Below, in pieces: positions 7,952-17,533 of a DNA stretch of 25,006 bases. Source of the DNA: UBA961 sp049317525 (GTDB lineage: Bacteria > Bacteroidota > Ignavibacteria > Kapaibacteriales > UBA961); contig JBMOIC010000028.1 of NCBI GenBank assembly GCA_049317525.1, positions 1-25,006 on the forward strand, read 5' to 3'. The first letter of the stretch is position 1. Every line of letters starts with the position of its first letter. The position numbers and the translations under genes were made by a program. The notes beneath the pieces were generated by a model. It was not told the DNA's origin and did not search any database. It was given only the letters and a program-made list of their open reading frames with translations.

Positions 7952-8456
7952 TTCAACATCATTTATAGCTTTTTCTATTGGTGCTAATCTTGGTGATAGA
8001 TTATCATCGATACAAAGAGCAATATCTTTACTTTCAGAATCTATCACAGATATACAATGTTCATCAGTATATGAAACAGAACCGGTTGGTTATAATAATC
8101 AGCCGGTTTTTCTTAATTGTGCTATATGCGGATATACCGATAAAAGCCCTGAGCACCATATTGAAATATGTAAAAGTATAGAATATACAATAGGCAGACA
8201 ATCAAGGCCAAAATGGCATGAAAGAGAGATTGATATAGATATAGTTTTATTCGAAGATTGTATATTAGATTCCGAAGACATAGCAATTCCTCATCCAAGG
8301 ATGCATCTGAGAGCTTTTGTTTTACAACCATTATCAGATATATCTCCTGATAGAATTCATCCTGTTCTCAAAAAAAATATCAAACAATTATTATCAGAGT
8401 GTACCGATACAGCAGAAATCAAGGTATTCGGAAAACCAACTCTTTTAATGTTATAA
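7941..8456 (+). CDS. folK: 2-amino-4-hydroxy-6-hydroxymethyldihydropteridine pyrophosphokinase
   Basis: HPPK transfers pyrophosphate from ATP to 6-hydroxymethyl-7,8-dihydropterin, the step after FolB. All hallmarks are present in 171 residues: the opening IGANLGDR (13-20), SSVYETEPVGYNNQPVFLN (41-59) with the pterin-binding part, REIDIDIVLF (95-104) with the two magnesium-binding aspartates Asp98 and Asp100, and the late IPHPRMHLRAFVLQPLSDI. The ATG lies inside the end of folB in another frame, giving an 11-base overlap. No folP is nearby. Confidence is high. Confidence 0.96.
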   Translation: MPSNSTSFIAFSIGANLGDRLSSIQRAISLLSESITDIQCSSVYETEPVGYNNQPVFLNCAICGYTDKSPEHHIEICKSIEYTIGRQSRPKWHEREIDIDIVLFEDCILDSEDIAIPHPRMHLRAFVLQPLSDISPDRIHPVLKKNIKQLLSECTDTAEIKVFGKPTLLML

Positions 8457-8493
8457 TGTGAATTTCCTACTTTTTAATCAATAAGTGATCTAT

Positions 8494-9693
8494 ATGTACG
8501 GTTCTTTCCAACAGTTTTTACAGAATGAAATTGCAACTATTAAAGAAAATGGACTTTATAAATCAGAAAGAATTATTGTTTCTGAGCAAGGTCCTGAAAT
8601 AGAAGTTGCAGGAAGAAATAGTAAAGTATTAAACTTTTGCGCAAATAATTATTTAGGTTTATCTTCACATCCACAAGTGATAGAAGCTGCAAAACATACA
8701 CTTGATTCACATGGCTATGGTATGTCTAGCGTGCGCTTTATTTGTGGAACACAAGATATTCATCGTGAATTAGAAAAGAAGATAGCAGAATTTTGTGGTA
8801 CAGATGACACTATCCTATATGCTGCTTGTTTTGATGCAAATGGGGGAGTATTTGAACCATTACTTACCGAACAAGATGCTATCATTTCAGATGAACTTAA
8901 TCATGCTTCTATTATCGATGGAGTGCGTTTATGTAAAGCAAAAAGATATCGCTATAAATGTGCGGATATGGCTGATTTAGAAGAAAAATTACAACAAGCA
9001 AAAGCTGAAAATGCTCGATTTATTATGATTGCCACAGATGCCGTTTTCTCTATGGATGGAACAATAGCACCATTAGATAAAATTTGTGATTTAGCAGATG
9101 CTTATGGAGCTTTAGTAATGACAGATGAATGTCATTCTATGGGATTTATGGGTGCCAAAGGCAGAGGAGTAACAGAATTATGTAATGCCACCGGACGCGT
9201 TGACATCATCACTGGAACACTTGGCAAAGCACTAGGCGGAGGAATTGGTGGATTCACTACTGGGCGTCAAGAAATCATCGACTTATTAAGGCAGCGCTCT
9301 CGTCCATATTTATTCAGTAATTCATTACCACCTTCTGTAGTTGGAGCATCAATTGAAATATTTAATGTATTAAGCACAACTACTCAATTAAGAGATACTT
9401 TAGAAGAAAACACACAGTATTTTCGTTCAAAAATGGAAGCATTAGGTTTTGATATTAAATCTGGTACGCATCCTATTGTACCAATTATGCTTTATGATGC
9501 AGTATTGGCTCAAACATTTGCCAAAGAATTATTAGATGAAGATATCTATGTAGTAGGTTTCTTTTTTCCTGTTGTACCAAAAGGATTAGCCAGAATTCGT
9601 GTTCAGATTTCCGCTGCTCATACACAAGAACATTTAGATAAAGCAATTGCTGGATTTGAAAAGATTGGTAAAAAATTAGGCGTCATTAAATAA
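8494..9693 (+). CDS. kbl: Glycine C-acetyltransferase (2-amino-3-ketobutyrate CoA ligase)
   Basis: PLP-dependent alpha-oxoamine synthase. It cleaves 2-amino-3-ketobutyrate with CoA to glycine and acetyl-CoA, the second step of threonine breakdown. The start at 8494 is preferred over a GTG at 8485 because it aligns with the N-terminus of known Kbl proteins; the protein is then 399 residues, the normal size. Key features are FCANNYLGLSSHP, DELNHASIIDG (His137), TDECHSMGFMGAKGRG (Asp211 to the PLP ring) and the Schiff-base lysine in TGTLGKALGGG (Lys245). The related enzymes BioF, ALAS and SPT share the fold, but the local motifs favour Kbl. The usual partner tdh is not in the window. An ABC permease starts 11 bases downstream. 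Confidence 0.93.
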   Translation: MYGSFQQFLQNEIATIKENGLYKSERIIVSEQGPEIEVAGRNSKVLNFCANNYLGLSSHPQVIEAAKHTLDSHGYGMSSVRFICGTQDIHRELEKKIAEFCGTDDTILYAACFDANGGVFEPLLTEQDAIISDELNHASIIDGVRLCKAKRYRYKCADMADLEEKLQQAKAENARFIMIATDAVFSMDGTIAPLDKICDLADAYGALVMTDECHSMGFMGAKGRGVTELCNATGRVDIITGTLGKALGGGIGGFTTGRQEIIDLLRQRSRPYLFSNSLPPSVVGASIEIFNVLSTTTQLRDTLEENTQYFRSKMEALGFDIKSGTHPIVPIMLYDAVLAQTFAKELLDEDIYVVGFFFPVVPKGLARIRVQISAAHTQEHLDKAIAGFEKIGKKLGVIK

Positions 9694-9704
9694 TTGATAT
9701 CATT

Positions 9705-10541
9705 GTGAAACCCATAGTAAGTAAAAAGATTGTATCATCATTGATTATTAATGGAATATTAATAGCAACTGTTATTGTTATGATTATTCCAATGATCATC
9801 ATGCTAGCTTATTCCTTATTTCAATATCCAGAATCGTTCATTTCACCTTGGCAATTCTTTCAAGAAACGCCATCCTTTCAGAATTATGCAGATATCTTTA
9901 TTACCGATACATTTGGTAGATATTTTGTTAATTCATTAATGATAGCAATCATTGTTACGATTGGCAATGTATTTTTTGCATCTTTATGTGGCTATGCTTT
10001 TGCTAGATACGATTTCCCCTGGAAACATATATTATTTGCATCAGTTATGGGTTTAATGATGGTGCCACAGCAAGTTATAATGATTCCACTGTATAGAATG
10101 ATGGTTGCTTTTGATTGGATTGACACATTTTGGGCATTAATAATTCCGGGAATATTAGCGCCTTTTGCTGTATTTCTTATGCGTCAATTTATTCAATCAT
10201 TACCCTCGGATATCGAAGATGCTGCAAGAATAGATGGAGCTGGTGAACTTTATATCTTTTTTAGAATAGTATTGCCATTATGCAAACCCGTTATAACAGT
10301 ATTAGCTATTTACACATTTCTAGGAAGTTGGAATTCATTCCTTTATCCCTTTTTATTTACAAATTCACCAGAAATGCGCACATTGCCTGTGGGCTTGGCA
10401 TATTATATTGGACGTCAATCTATAGATTGGGGACATCTTATGGCTGGCGCCAGTATTTCTGCAGTTCCAGTATTATTATTATTTATTCTCTTTAGTAAAA
10501 AAATAATTGAAGGTTTAACAGCAGGTGCATTAAAAGAATAA
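9705..10541 (+). CDS. Carbohydrate ABC transporter permease, MalG type
   Basis: 278-residue inner-membrane permease of the MalG/CUT1 group. It starts with GTG at 9705. About six membrane helices are visible, the first at residues about 11-36. The cytoplasmic coupling loop EDAARIDGAGELYIFF followed by RIVLPLCKP (about 171-195) is the EAA motif that contacts the ATPase. It ends with the GLTAGALKE tail common in this group. Substrates in the family are sugars or glycerol-phosphate. The partner permease (MalF type), the binding protein and the ATPase are not in the window, so this is an orphan locus or the end of a split system. Its stop codon is one base from that of the convergent GH31 gene. 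Confidence 0.92.
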   Translation: MKPIVSKKIVSSLIINGILIATVIVMIIPMIIMLAYSLFQYPESFISPWQFFQETPSFQNYADIFITDTFGRYFVNSLMIAIIVTIGNVFFASLCGYAFARYDFPWKHILFASVMGLMMVPQQVIMIPLYRMMVAFDWIDTFWALIIPGILAPFAVFLMRQFIQSLPSDIEDAARIDGAGELYIFFRIVLPLCKPVITVLAIYTFLGSWNSFLYPFLFTNSPEMRTLPVGLAYYIGRQSIDWGHLMAGASISAVPVLLLFILFSKKIIEGLTAGALKE

Positions 10542-10542
10542 A

Positions 10543-13458
10543 TTATTTTGAATGAACGATAGATAGCATTGGTGCTTTTTCTCCATTCATTGAATAGCGA
10601 ATGTGTAATTCTCCAACTTTTTTATTGTTCTTAGTTGTTGTATACCATGCAATTGGAACTTTACTTCTTAAGAATGAACCTTCATCTTTAGCCAACTTAA
10701 TCGATATATTATTAGCTTTAACAGATATAGGCGCATGCTCTACATTGATAAGATTTACGTGAAAAGCCCTTCTGGAAGGCTCTCCAGTAAATCCTTTCCC
10801 TTGCTTATACTGAATTGAAAATTGAGTTTCCTTATGAGAATTAGACTCAATAGCTTTAAATTCAATCAGCCTATATGTGCTGTCTTTCATAGACATCGGA
10901 TCTTTCCCATTATCGGTAAATAAATCAAAAGTATTCTCTTTTACAGTCGTATCTCTATAGTATAAAACATAGAATGTATCGGCCTTATATTGTTGTGTAT
11001 TCTCAAGTACTTTAGTAAGTGGAAGAATTGTACCTGCTTTTATAAATATTGGCAAAGCAGAAATTGGAGCCAAAACATCTAAAGAACTATTTCCAGTGAT
11101 TTTAGTATTGCTCCAAAAGTCAAACCAATTACCATGTGGAAGAATCACATTCCTTCTTCTTTTTCCAGCCTCTAAAATAGGTGCAATCAGAATATTATTA
11201 CCCCAAAGGTATTCATCTTGAATCTCTGTATAATTGGAATAAGCAATATCATTCCAAAAGATTGGCCTTGCTAAAGGAAAACCTTTTTGTGAGTTTTCCC
11301 ATGCTAATGTGTAATTATATGGAAGAAATCTGGTTCTAAGTTTAATGTACTCCCTAACAATAGAAAGTACAGAATCTGGATAATTAACAGGTTCAGATGG
11401 AACTCCTTCGCCATGAGCCCTCATAATTGGACAAAATGCTCCAAATTGTAGCCATCGGATATACAAATCATCATTTTGTGGGCCTCCTGTAAATCCACCT
11501 AAATCAGAATGCATATAACCAACACCGTTAAGTCCCATTGTTAGCATTATTGGTATTTGTGCCTGTAAACCCTCATTACTTCTTTGAATATCGCCCGACC
11601 AAGGAAATGTTGAATAGCGCTGCATCCCTGTATATCCTGCCCTACACAGATTGAAAAGCCTTGTTTGAGGAGCATATTCTTTATATACATCCCAAAGCAT
11701 TTCACTCCAAAACATAGAATATATATTGTGAACTTCACGAGCTTTTCCTAAAGTATGTACCATTTCTTTAGGATGATTTTCAGGCTCTCCCAAATCACTC
11801 CACCAACCACCAACATTAAGAGATAATTGTTTTTTATAAAATGAGCTCATCCACTTTTTTGCATCATTATTGAAAATATCTAATAATGAAGCTGGACCCG
11901 CCCAAAAATCCGAAATAATATATGGTTGATTAAATTCATTCTTTGCAAAATAATCATGATCAGAAGCATAAGAATATTGAGAAGAACTTTTAATAAAATA
12001 AGGTTCTGTAATCAGAATTGTCTTAACACCAATAGAATCAAAAGATGCAATCATTTCTTTTGGATTAGGCCATTGCTCATTATCCCAATCCAAATTTCCC
12101 ATAAATTCTTTTTTCCCAAACCAATATAAGTCTAATACTAAGGCATCTAAAGGGATCTGAGCTTTTTTAAACTTTTTTACAATGTCAATTGCTTCATTTT
12201 GATTCTTATAACCATATTTTGATTGTATAAATCCAAGAGACCAAATGGGTGGTAAAGGTTGATGTCCTGATAAATCAGTAAAAGATGAAACAATATCAGC
12301 AAATGACTCACCCCAAAATACTATATAAGATAAGCTTCCTGATTCTATAGTAAATTTCATCGTGGATTTATTTTTGAATCCAATATCTGCCCTACCTGCA
12401 GAATAAGTATCTAAATAAAGACCATAATTTTTATTGGAAATAAACAAAGGAATAGTTGCATTAAGTTGTTCAGCCCCATTAGCATACCCATATACAGCAG
12501 TATTATATAAAGGAAAAGAGTATCCTTTTTTATCTAATGGTAATGCCCTAGATCCACCACCAAAAATTGATTCATCAGGACTTAATTCAAATGAAACAGC
12601 TTTATTTTGATGGTGTTCAAATAATCCATTGAATTCTCTTAGCAATATTTGTTTTTTGTGTATAAAAGATAATCGAACAGGATTTTTATCCACTTTGCAA
12701 ATAATTTCATTATCAAAAGATCTAAACTCCATAAAATCTCCAAAATCAATTGAGATAAATTGAATAGAAGAAGGTATAGGTGCTATTCCATAAGGATTTT
12801 GTAATGGTGGATGAGGTTGTTCTGAAAAGCTAACTCTTAATGCCTTATAATGGAGTCTTTGTATAGAGATTTTACCTTTTGTAAGATGTAAAACTATGCC
12901 ATTGCTATCTTGAAAATAACCTTCAAAATTTTGATACTGAACTGGAAATGGAATCGTATCATAGAGTGGATTCATTGAAGAGTGTTTATCATTATCAATA
13001 AGTTCTTCGGAAGGATAGTCAATAAAAAAATCCTGATTTTTTTCATCCTTCCCAACAATAGAACCATCGGCATTTCTAAAAACACAAGCAATCTTTAAAA
13101 TATCTTCATCAGATTGAACAGAATAAAAACTTCTAGGATGAATCCTTATCATAAATGTGTCTTCGGATATTCGATTCATTTTGACTTTTTGATCGGATGT
13201 TCCCCATTCACCCATAACATGTTTCCAAGAAGTTGCAGAACTACTTGTAGATGTGATTAAACCAGTATGAATAAAAATATCAGATTGATAATGAGCTAAA
13301 GCCTGATTACCTGTATTTGCATAATAGATAAGGGTAATAGTATCGTTCGGGCCTGGTTTATCTGGAAATATATGTACTGCAGAAACTCCGGCATATCCAG
13401 AACTACAAAGGATACAAAATGCGGATAAGAAAAGAGTTGTCTTTAAGAAATAATTCAT
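10543..13458 (-). CDS. Secreted glycoside hydrolase family 31 enzyme
   Basis: 971 residues. The N-terminus, MNYFLKTTLFLSAFCILCSSGYAG, looks like a signal peptide. Residues about 25-150 form a beta-rich module with FRNADGSIVGKDEKNQDFFIDY, similar to starch-binding domains. GH31 follows: an N-terminal beta-sandwich (about 190-400, with FELSPDESIFGGGSRALPLD) and the catalytic barrel from PLPPIWSLGFIQSKYGYKN. The nucleophile is Asp555 in GGWWSDLGEPENH and the acid/base is Asp623 in FPWSGDIQRS. The C-terminal strands include the family's GNWFDFW. GH31 retaining enzymes act on alpha-glucosides or alpha-xylosides; the putative starch-binding module points to alpha-glucan breakdown in the periplasm or outside, but the substrate is inferred. 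The SemiSWEET gene lies 11 bases upstream, suggesting co-transcription. Confidence 0.93.
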   Translation of the reverse strand: MNYFLKTTLFLSAFCILCSSGYAGVSAVHIFPDKPGPNDTITLIYYANTGNQALAHYQSDIFIHTGLITSTSSSATSWKHVMGEWGTSDQKVKMNRISEDTFMIRIHPRSFYSVQSDEDILKIACVFRNADGSIVGKDEKNQDFFIDYPSEELIDNDKHSSMNPLYDTIPFPVQYQNFEGYFQDSNGIVLHLTKGKISIQRLHYKALRVSFSEQPHPPLQNPYGIAPIPSSIQFISIDFGDFMEFRSFDNEIICKVDKNPVRLSFIHKKQILLREFNGLFEHHQNKAVSFELSPDESIFGGGSRALPLDKKGYSFPLYNTAVYGYANGAEQLNATIPLFISNKNYGLYLDTYSAGRADIGFKNKSTMKFTIESGSLSYIVFWGESFADIVSSFTDLSGHQPLPPIWSLGFIQSKYGYKNQNEAIDIVKKFKKAQIPLDALVLDLYWFGKKEFMGNLDWDNEQWPNPKEMIASFDSIGVKTILITEPYFIKSSSQYSYASDHDYFAKNEFNQPYIISDFWAGPASLLDIFNNDAKKWMSSFYKKQLSLNVGGWWSDLGEPENHPKEMVHTLGKAREVHNIYSMFWSEMLWDVYKEYAPQTRLFNLCRAGYTGMQRYSTFPWSGDIQRSNEGLQAQIPIMLTMGLNGVGYMHSDLGGFTGGPQNDDLYIRWLQFGAFCPIMRAHGEGVPSEPVNYPDSVLSIVREYIKLRTRFLPYNYTLAWENSQKGFPLARPIFWNDIAYSNYTEIQDEYLWGNNILIAPILEAGKRRRNVILPHGNWFDFWSNTKITGNSSLDVLAPISALPIFIKAGTILPLTKVLENTQQYKADTFYVLYYRDTTVKENTFDLFTDNGKDPMSMKDSTYRLIEFKAIESNSHKETQFSIQYKQGKGFTGEPSRRAFHVNLINVEHAPISVKANNISIKLAKDEGSFLRSKVPIAWYTTTKNNKKVGELHIRYSMNGEKAPMLSIVHSK

Positions 13459-13469
13459 TTTTTTTAGAA

Positions 13470-13733
13470 TTAAGATGATTTATTATAGATCAATTTAATA
13501 TATGAGATAAAACCAATAAAAATGAGAGCTACACCATTTGCTAACATGATGATGATATCATCTCTAAACAAACCATATAAAAGCCAAAGTATAGCACCTG
13601 CAAACATCATAGTAAAAGTGCCAGCAGATAATTGATCTGTTTCCTTTGTTTTCCACACTTTGATTACTTGCGGTAATAAAGCAAAAGTAGAGCAAAAAGC
13701 GGCTGTATATCCTATCAAAGAAATAATAATCAT
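13470..13733 (-). CDS. SemiSWEET sugar transporter (PQ-loop family)
   Basis: An 87-residue, three-helix membrane protein with the hallmark PQ motif: FALLPQVIKVWKTKETDQLS, Pro21-Gln22 at the end of the first helix. Helices are at about 3-21, 37-55 and 59-80. Bacterial SemiSWEETs form dimers and move sugars such as glucose or sucrose down their gradient. The length and motif match well. Its position 11 bases before the secreted GH31 gene suggests it takes up sugars released by that enzyme; the direction and the substrate are inferred from context. It lies 75 bases after the GDPD gene on the same strand. Confidence 0.9.
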   Translation of the reverse strand: MIIISLIGYTAAFCSTFALLPQVIKVWKTKETDQLSAGTFTMMFAGAILWLLYGLFRDDIIIMLANGVALIFIGFISYIKLIYNKSS

Positions 13734-13808
13734 GAAATTAATCGTACCAAATAATAAGGGAAAATTATCAATCTGTAATTCAAGTAAAAAGATTGGATTA
13801 TTGTATTG

Positions 13809-14597
13809 TCAATGAGATAACCAATCCGACAATTTCGAAGGGAAATTAGATACCAAAGCACATGCTTTGTATTTCATGATTTTTTCAAAATCTTTTTCTG
13901 AATTTATACTATAAACACCCATCATAAGTTTATGTTTAAAAGCATCATCATCTCGTCTATGATTTAATTCTTTAAGAGAGCATACAAAAGCATCACATTT
14001 TATTTCTTTTGCAATCTCAGAAGGAAGTCTTTTATCTCCAGGAACATTAATAGCCGAAGTATAAAGATGATGATGTATTTTTTTTAAATATGCTAATGAG
14101 TGATGATGAAAGGATCCAAATAAAGTTGCCTCTGACATATTAGCTTGAATAACTATATCGGTAATTGCATCAACCCTTTTTTTAAAGTCTTCTTGAGGTT
14201 GCGGAGGTTTTATCTCTATATTAACAAAAACCTTATGTTTTTTAAGAAGCTCAATTGCCTCGTATAATAAAGGTATTCTTTCTGCAGAGTATTTTGTATC
14301 AAACCATGAACCAGCATCAATAGATTGTAATTCAGAATATGTATAATTACTTATTAGTCCTTTGCCAGATGTGGTTCTTCCTAGATGAGGATCATGAAGT
14401 AATACTGCTTGATTATCTTTAGTCAATTGAACATCTACTTCAATGACAGATGCACCAGCATCAATTGCCTTTTGTAATGAGATAAGCGTGTTCTCTGGAG
14501 CAGTTCCAGAAGATCCCCTATGAGCAACTATAAATCTTGTGCCCGATTCTGCTAATATCCTCAAAGAATATTCTTTATCTGAAAAAGTATCTGTCAT
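13809..14597 (-). CDS. Glycerophosphodiester phosphodiesterase family protein
   Basis: 262-residue GDPD-domain protein of the UgpQ/GlpQ group. It hydrolyses glycerophosphodiesters to glycerol-3-phosphate and an alcohol in most characterised members. Conserved residues are visible: VAHRGSSGTAPENT with His26-Arg27 and Glu35-Asn36, IEVDVQLTKD with Glu53 and Asp55 (metal binding), and LLHDPHLGRTTSG with His68. There is no signal peptide, so it is probably cytoplasmic like UgpQ. It is the first gene of the minus run GDPD-SemiSWEET-GH31, although the 75-base gap leaves co-transcription open. The start at 14597 keeps the normal distance to the HRG motif. Confidence 0.92.
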   Translation of the reverse strand: MTDTFSDKEYSLRILAESGTRFIVAHRGSSGTAPENTLISLQKAIDAGASVIEVDVQLTKDNQAVLLHDPHLGRTTSGKGLISNYTYSELQSIDAGSWFDTKYSAERIPLLYEAIELLKKHKVFVNIEIKPPQPQEDFKKRVDAITDIVIQANMSEATLFGSFHHHSLAYLKKIHHHLYTSAINVPGDKRLPSEIAKEIKCDAFVCSLKELNHRRDDDAFKHKLMMGVYSINSEKDFEKIMKYKACALVSNFPSKLSDWLSH

Positions 14598-14892
14598 TTA
14601 TATATTCTGAAAAGTATATAAAGTAATATTTACAAATCTATCATTTAATATCATTTTGGAAAATATTCAAAGAATAATATCTTATAGAAAAGCCAATATG
14701 ATGCAATAATCATTAGTTTAACACGTCCAACCACTATGCAAAGTTGACTGCTTTAGGCATACACAAATCATAGCTATCTAAAAACATTTCTATGTAAGAT
14801 AACTATATTATAATGCATATGTTTACAATCAGAATTTGCATGAATACATATAACATAATCTAAATAATCTCCTTTATTATTGGAGAACGAAA
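14598..14892. promoter_or_regulatory. Divergent promoter region between GDPD and clpC
   Basis: This 295-base gap holds no convincing ORF or RNA gene. For the leftward GDPD gene, TAGATTTG on the minus strand (14640-14633) fits the Bacteroidota -7 consensus TAnnTTTG exactly, with TTTC (14662-14659) 18 bases upstream in place of TTTG. For clpC, TATAAT occurs at 14809-14814 without a convincing -35 element. I see no CIRCE element (the HrcA operator). Confidence 0.35.
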
Positions 14893-17439
14893 ATGGAAGG
14901 AAATTTTTCAAATAGAGTTCAAGATGTAATACGTTTAAGCCGCGAGGAAGCCTTGCGTTTAGGGCATGACTATATCGGGACTGAACATTTACTTTTAGGT
15001 ATAATACGTGAAGGCGAAGGTATTGCAGTAAAAGTATTAAGAAATTTGGATATTGATTTATTCAAGTTAAAGAAGGCAATAGAAGATACTATTAGATCAA
15101 GCTCTGGAACTCTTACCATAGGTAATATTCCTTTAACCAAACAAGCTGAAAAAGTATTAAAGATTACATACCTTGAAGCAAAGCTTTATAAGTCTGATGT
15201 TATTGGAACAGAACATTTACTCTTAGCTTTATTGAGAGATGATGATAATATAGCTGCTCAGATCCTTTCTCAGTTCTCTTTAAGTTATGAAAGCATTAGA
15301 AAAGAATTAGATAATATTATCAATGGACGTCAAAGCACTTCTGTTAAATCTGAAAAATTAAAGTCTACTTCTAAAGGCCCTACCGTTCAAGAAAAGCAAA
15401 AGACACCTGTACTAGATAATTTTGGAAGAGATTTAACAAAATTAGCATCAGAAGGGAAACTTGATCCCGTTATAGGAAGAGAAAAAGAAATTGAAAGAGT
15501 TTCTCAAATACTTTCCAGAAGAAAAAAGAATAATCCTGTATTAATTGGCGAGCCAGGTGTAGGTAAAACAGCAATTGTAGAAGGCTTAGCGTTAAAAATC
15601 ATGGAGAAGAAAGTTTCAAGAGTATTATTTGATAAACGAATAGTTACCCTAGACATAGCTGCATTAGTTGCGGGAACAAAATATCGGGGACAATTCGAAG
15701 AACGTATGAAAGCGGTGATGAATGAATTAGAAAAAGCAAAAGATGTCATTCTATTTATTGATGAATTACATACAATTGTTGGCGCTGGCGGTGCTTCTGG
15801 TTCCTTGGATGCATCAAATATGTTTAAACCGGCTCTAGCAAGAGGTGAGATACAATGTATTGGTGCTACAACATTAGATGAGTATAGACAGTTTATCGAA
15901 AAAGATGGTGCATTAGATAGGCGTTTCCAAAAAATTACAGTAGATCCACCATCTTCTGATGAAACGATTCAAATACTCAATAATGTAAAAGATAGATATG
16001 AAACTCATCATGGCGTTAAGTATTCTGATGAGGCAATAATAGCATGTGTTAGACTTTCTGAACGGTATATCAGTGATAGATATTTACCCGATAAAGCCCT
16101 TGATGTATTAGATGAGGCTGGGGCAAGAGTTCATTTGTCTAATATTAATGTTCCCAAAGAAATTACAGAATTAGAAGAAAAGATTGAAGCAGCCAGAGCA
16201 GACAAAAATAGAGTTGTAAAAGCACAAAATTTTGAAGAAGCTGCAAAACTTCGTGATTTGGAGAAAAAACATCAGCTAGAATTAGAAACCGCCAAAGCAG
16301 AATGGGAAAAATCTGCTGCTAATTCTGTGTTTGCGGTATCTGCAGAAGATATTGCTGATATTGTAGCTATGATGACAAATATTCCTGTGAATAAAATTGC
16401 CGAGGGTGAAACTGTAAAATTATTGAACATGGCAGAAGAACTTAAAAAGCAAATCATTGGGCAAGATGAACCTATTGATAATCTTGCAAGAGCAATTAGG
16501 CGCGCCAGAGCAGGATTAAAGGATCCATCAAGGCCAATAGGTTCTTTTATGTTCTTAGGTCCTACAGGGGTTGGTAAAACTGAATTAGCTAAAGTTCTTG
16601 CTAAGTATATGTTTGATAGTGAAGACGCTTTAATTCGTGTTGATATGAGTGAATATATGGAGAAATTTGCTGTATCAAGACTTGTAGGAGCGCCCCCAGG
16701 CTATGTAGGTTATGAAGAAGGTGGACAGCTTACAGAGAAAGTTCGAAGAAAACCCTATAGTATTATACTTTTTGATGAAATTGAGAAAGCACATCCTGAT
16801 ATTTTTAATATACTTCTTCAAGTTTTTGATGATGGGATATTAACTGATGGTTTAGGCAGAAAAATTGATTTCAAAAACACAGTCATTATTATGACATCTA
16901 ATGTAGGGGTTAGAGATCTTAAAGCTGGTGGTTCTATTGGTTTTTCAGAAAAAGCACCTGATGCAGAATATGATCATATGAAAAATACTATTGAAGAATC
17001 AATGAAAAAAATGTTTAATCCTGAATTTTTAAATAGGATAGACGATTATATTGTATTCCGTCAATTAAAGAAAGAACATATATTTTCAATCATCGATATT
17101 CAGCTTTCTAAATTGCTTACACGTATGCAAGCAATGAATATAGAGATTCATTTAACGATAGAAGCCAAAGAATTTCTTGTAGATAAAGGTTATGATGAGA
17201 AGTATGGAGCTCGTCCTTTAAGAAGAGCCATACAAAAATATTTAGAGGATCCTTTGGCTGAAGAATTACTTAAATCTGTGGTAAAAGAAGACACGATTGT
17301 GAGTGTTGAATTGGATTCTCAAAAAAATGAATTAGTATTTATTGTCTTACCCAAACCCAAAACTAGTAATGAGTTATTATCTGAAATCCCAATACCGGAT
17401 AAAGAATTAGCAATCCCTACCAAATCAAATAAAAAGTAA
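14893..17439 (+). CDS. clpC: ATP-dependent Clp protease ATP-binding subunit ClpC
   Basis: Hsp100 unfoldase, 848 residues, normal for ClpC. The order is: double Clp N-domain (about 4-145; VIRLSREEALRLGHDYIGTEHLLLG), first AAA+ domain with Walker A GEPGVGKT (219-226) and Walker B ILFIDE, a middle region with a UVR motif (ITELEEKIEAARADKNRVVK and on; about 420-470), second AAA+ domain with Walker A GPTGVGKT (556-563) and the ClpP-docking loop tripeptide IGF (682-684), then the D2-small domain. The UVR motif and the IGF loop mark it as ClpC working with ClpP, not ClpB. GGAG lies 7 bases before the ATG, and a clean terminator follows. clpP is not in the window. Confidence 0.96.
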   Translation: MEGNFSNRVQDVIRLSREEALRLGHDYIGTEHLLLGIIREGEGIAVKVLRNLDIDLFKLKKAIEDTIRSSSGTLTIGNIPLTKQAEKVLKITYLEAKLYKSDVIGTEHLLLALLRDDDNIAAQILSQFSLSYESIRKELDNIINGRQSTSVKSEKLKSTSKGPTVQEKQKTPVLDNFGRDLTKLASEGKLDPVIGREKEIERVSQILSRRKKNNPVLIGEPGVGKTAIVEGLALKIMEKKVSRVLFDKRIVTLDIAALVAGTKYRGQFEERMKAVMNELEKAKDVILFIDELHTIVGAGGASGSLDASNMFKPALARGEIQCIGATTLDEYRQFIEKDGALDRRFQKITVDPPSSDETIQILNNVKDRYETHHGVKYSDEAIIACVRLSERYISDRYLPDKALDVLDEAGARVHLSNINVPKEITELEEKIEAARADKNRVVKAQNFEEAAKLRDLEKKHQLELETAKAEWEKSAANSVFAVSAEDIADIVAMMTNIPVNKIAEGETVKLLNMAEELKKQIIGQDEPIDNLARAIRRARAGLKDPSRPIGSFMFLGPTGVGKTELAKVLAKYMFDSEDALIRVDMSEYMEKFAVSRLVGAPPGYVGYEEGGQLTEKVRRKPYSIILFDEIEKAHPDIFNILLQVFDDGILTDGLGRKIDFKNTVIIMTSNVGVRDLKAGGSIGFSEKAPDAEYDHMKNTIEESMKKMFNPEFLNRIDDYIVFRQLKKEHIFSIIDIQLSKLLTRMQAMNIEIHLTIEAKEFLVDKGYDEKYGARPLRRAIQKYLEDPLAEELLKSVVKEDTIVSVELDSQKNELVFIVLPKPKTSNELLSEIPIPDKELAIPTKSNKK

Positions 17440-17447
17440 TAAATTGT

Positions 17448-17477
17448 AAAGGTCGAATTTTATTCGACCTTTTTTTA
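17448..17477 (+). terminator. Intrinsic terminator of clpC
   Basis: A perfect 10-base-pair stem, AAAGGTCGAA (17448-17457) with TTCGACCTTT (17463-17472) around the loop TTTTA, is followed by a run of T. It begins 9 bases after the clpC stop and isolates clpC from the SulP gene. Confidence 0.92.
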
Positions 17478-17533
17478 TTGATTATCGTGCGATTTTTTGC
17501 CTACTTATATACCTAATTATTAGAGAAACAATA

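Noticed and set aside
14736..14762. Imperfect inverted repeat (TATGC...GCATA) upstream of clpC considered as a CIRCE or CtsR operator
   Set aside because: It does not match the CIRCE or CtsR consensus and has a long unpaired middle; too weak to call.
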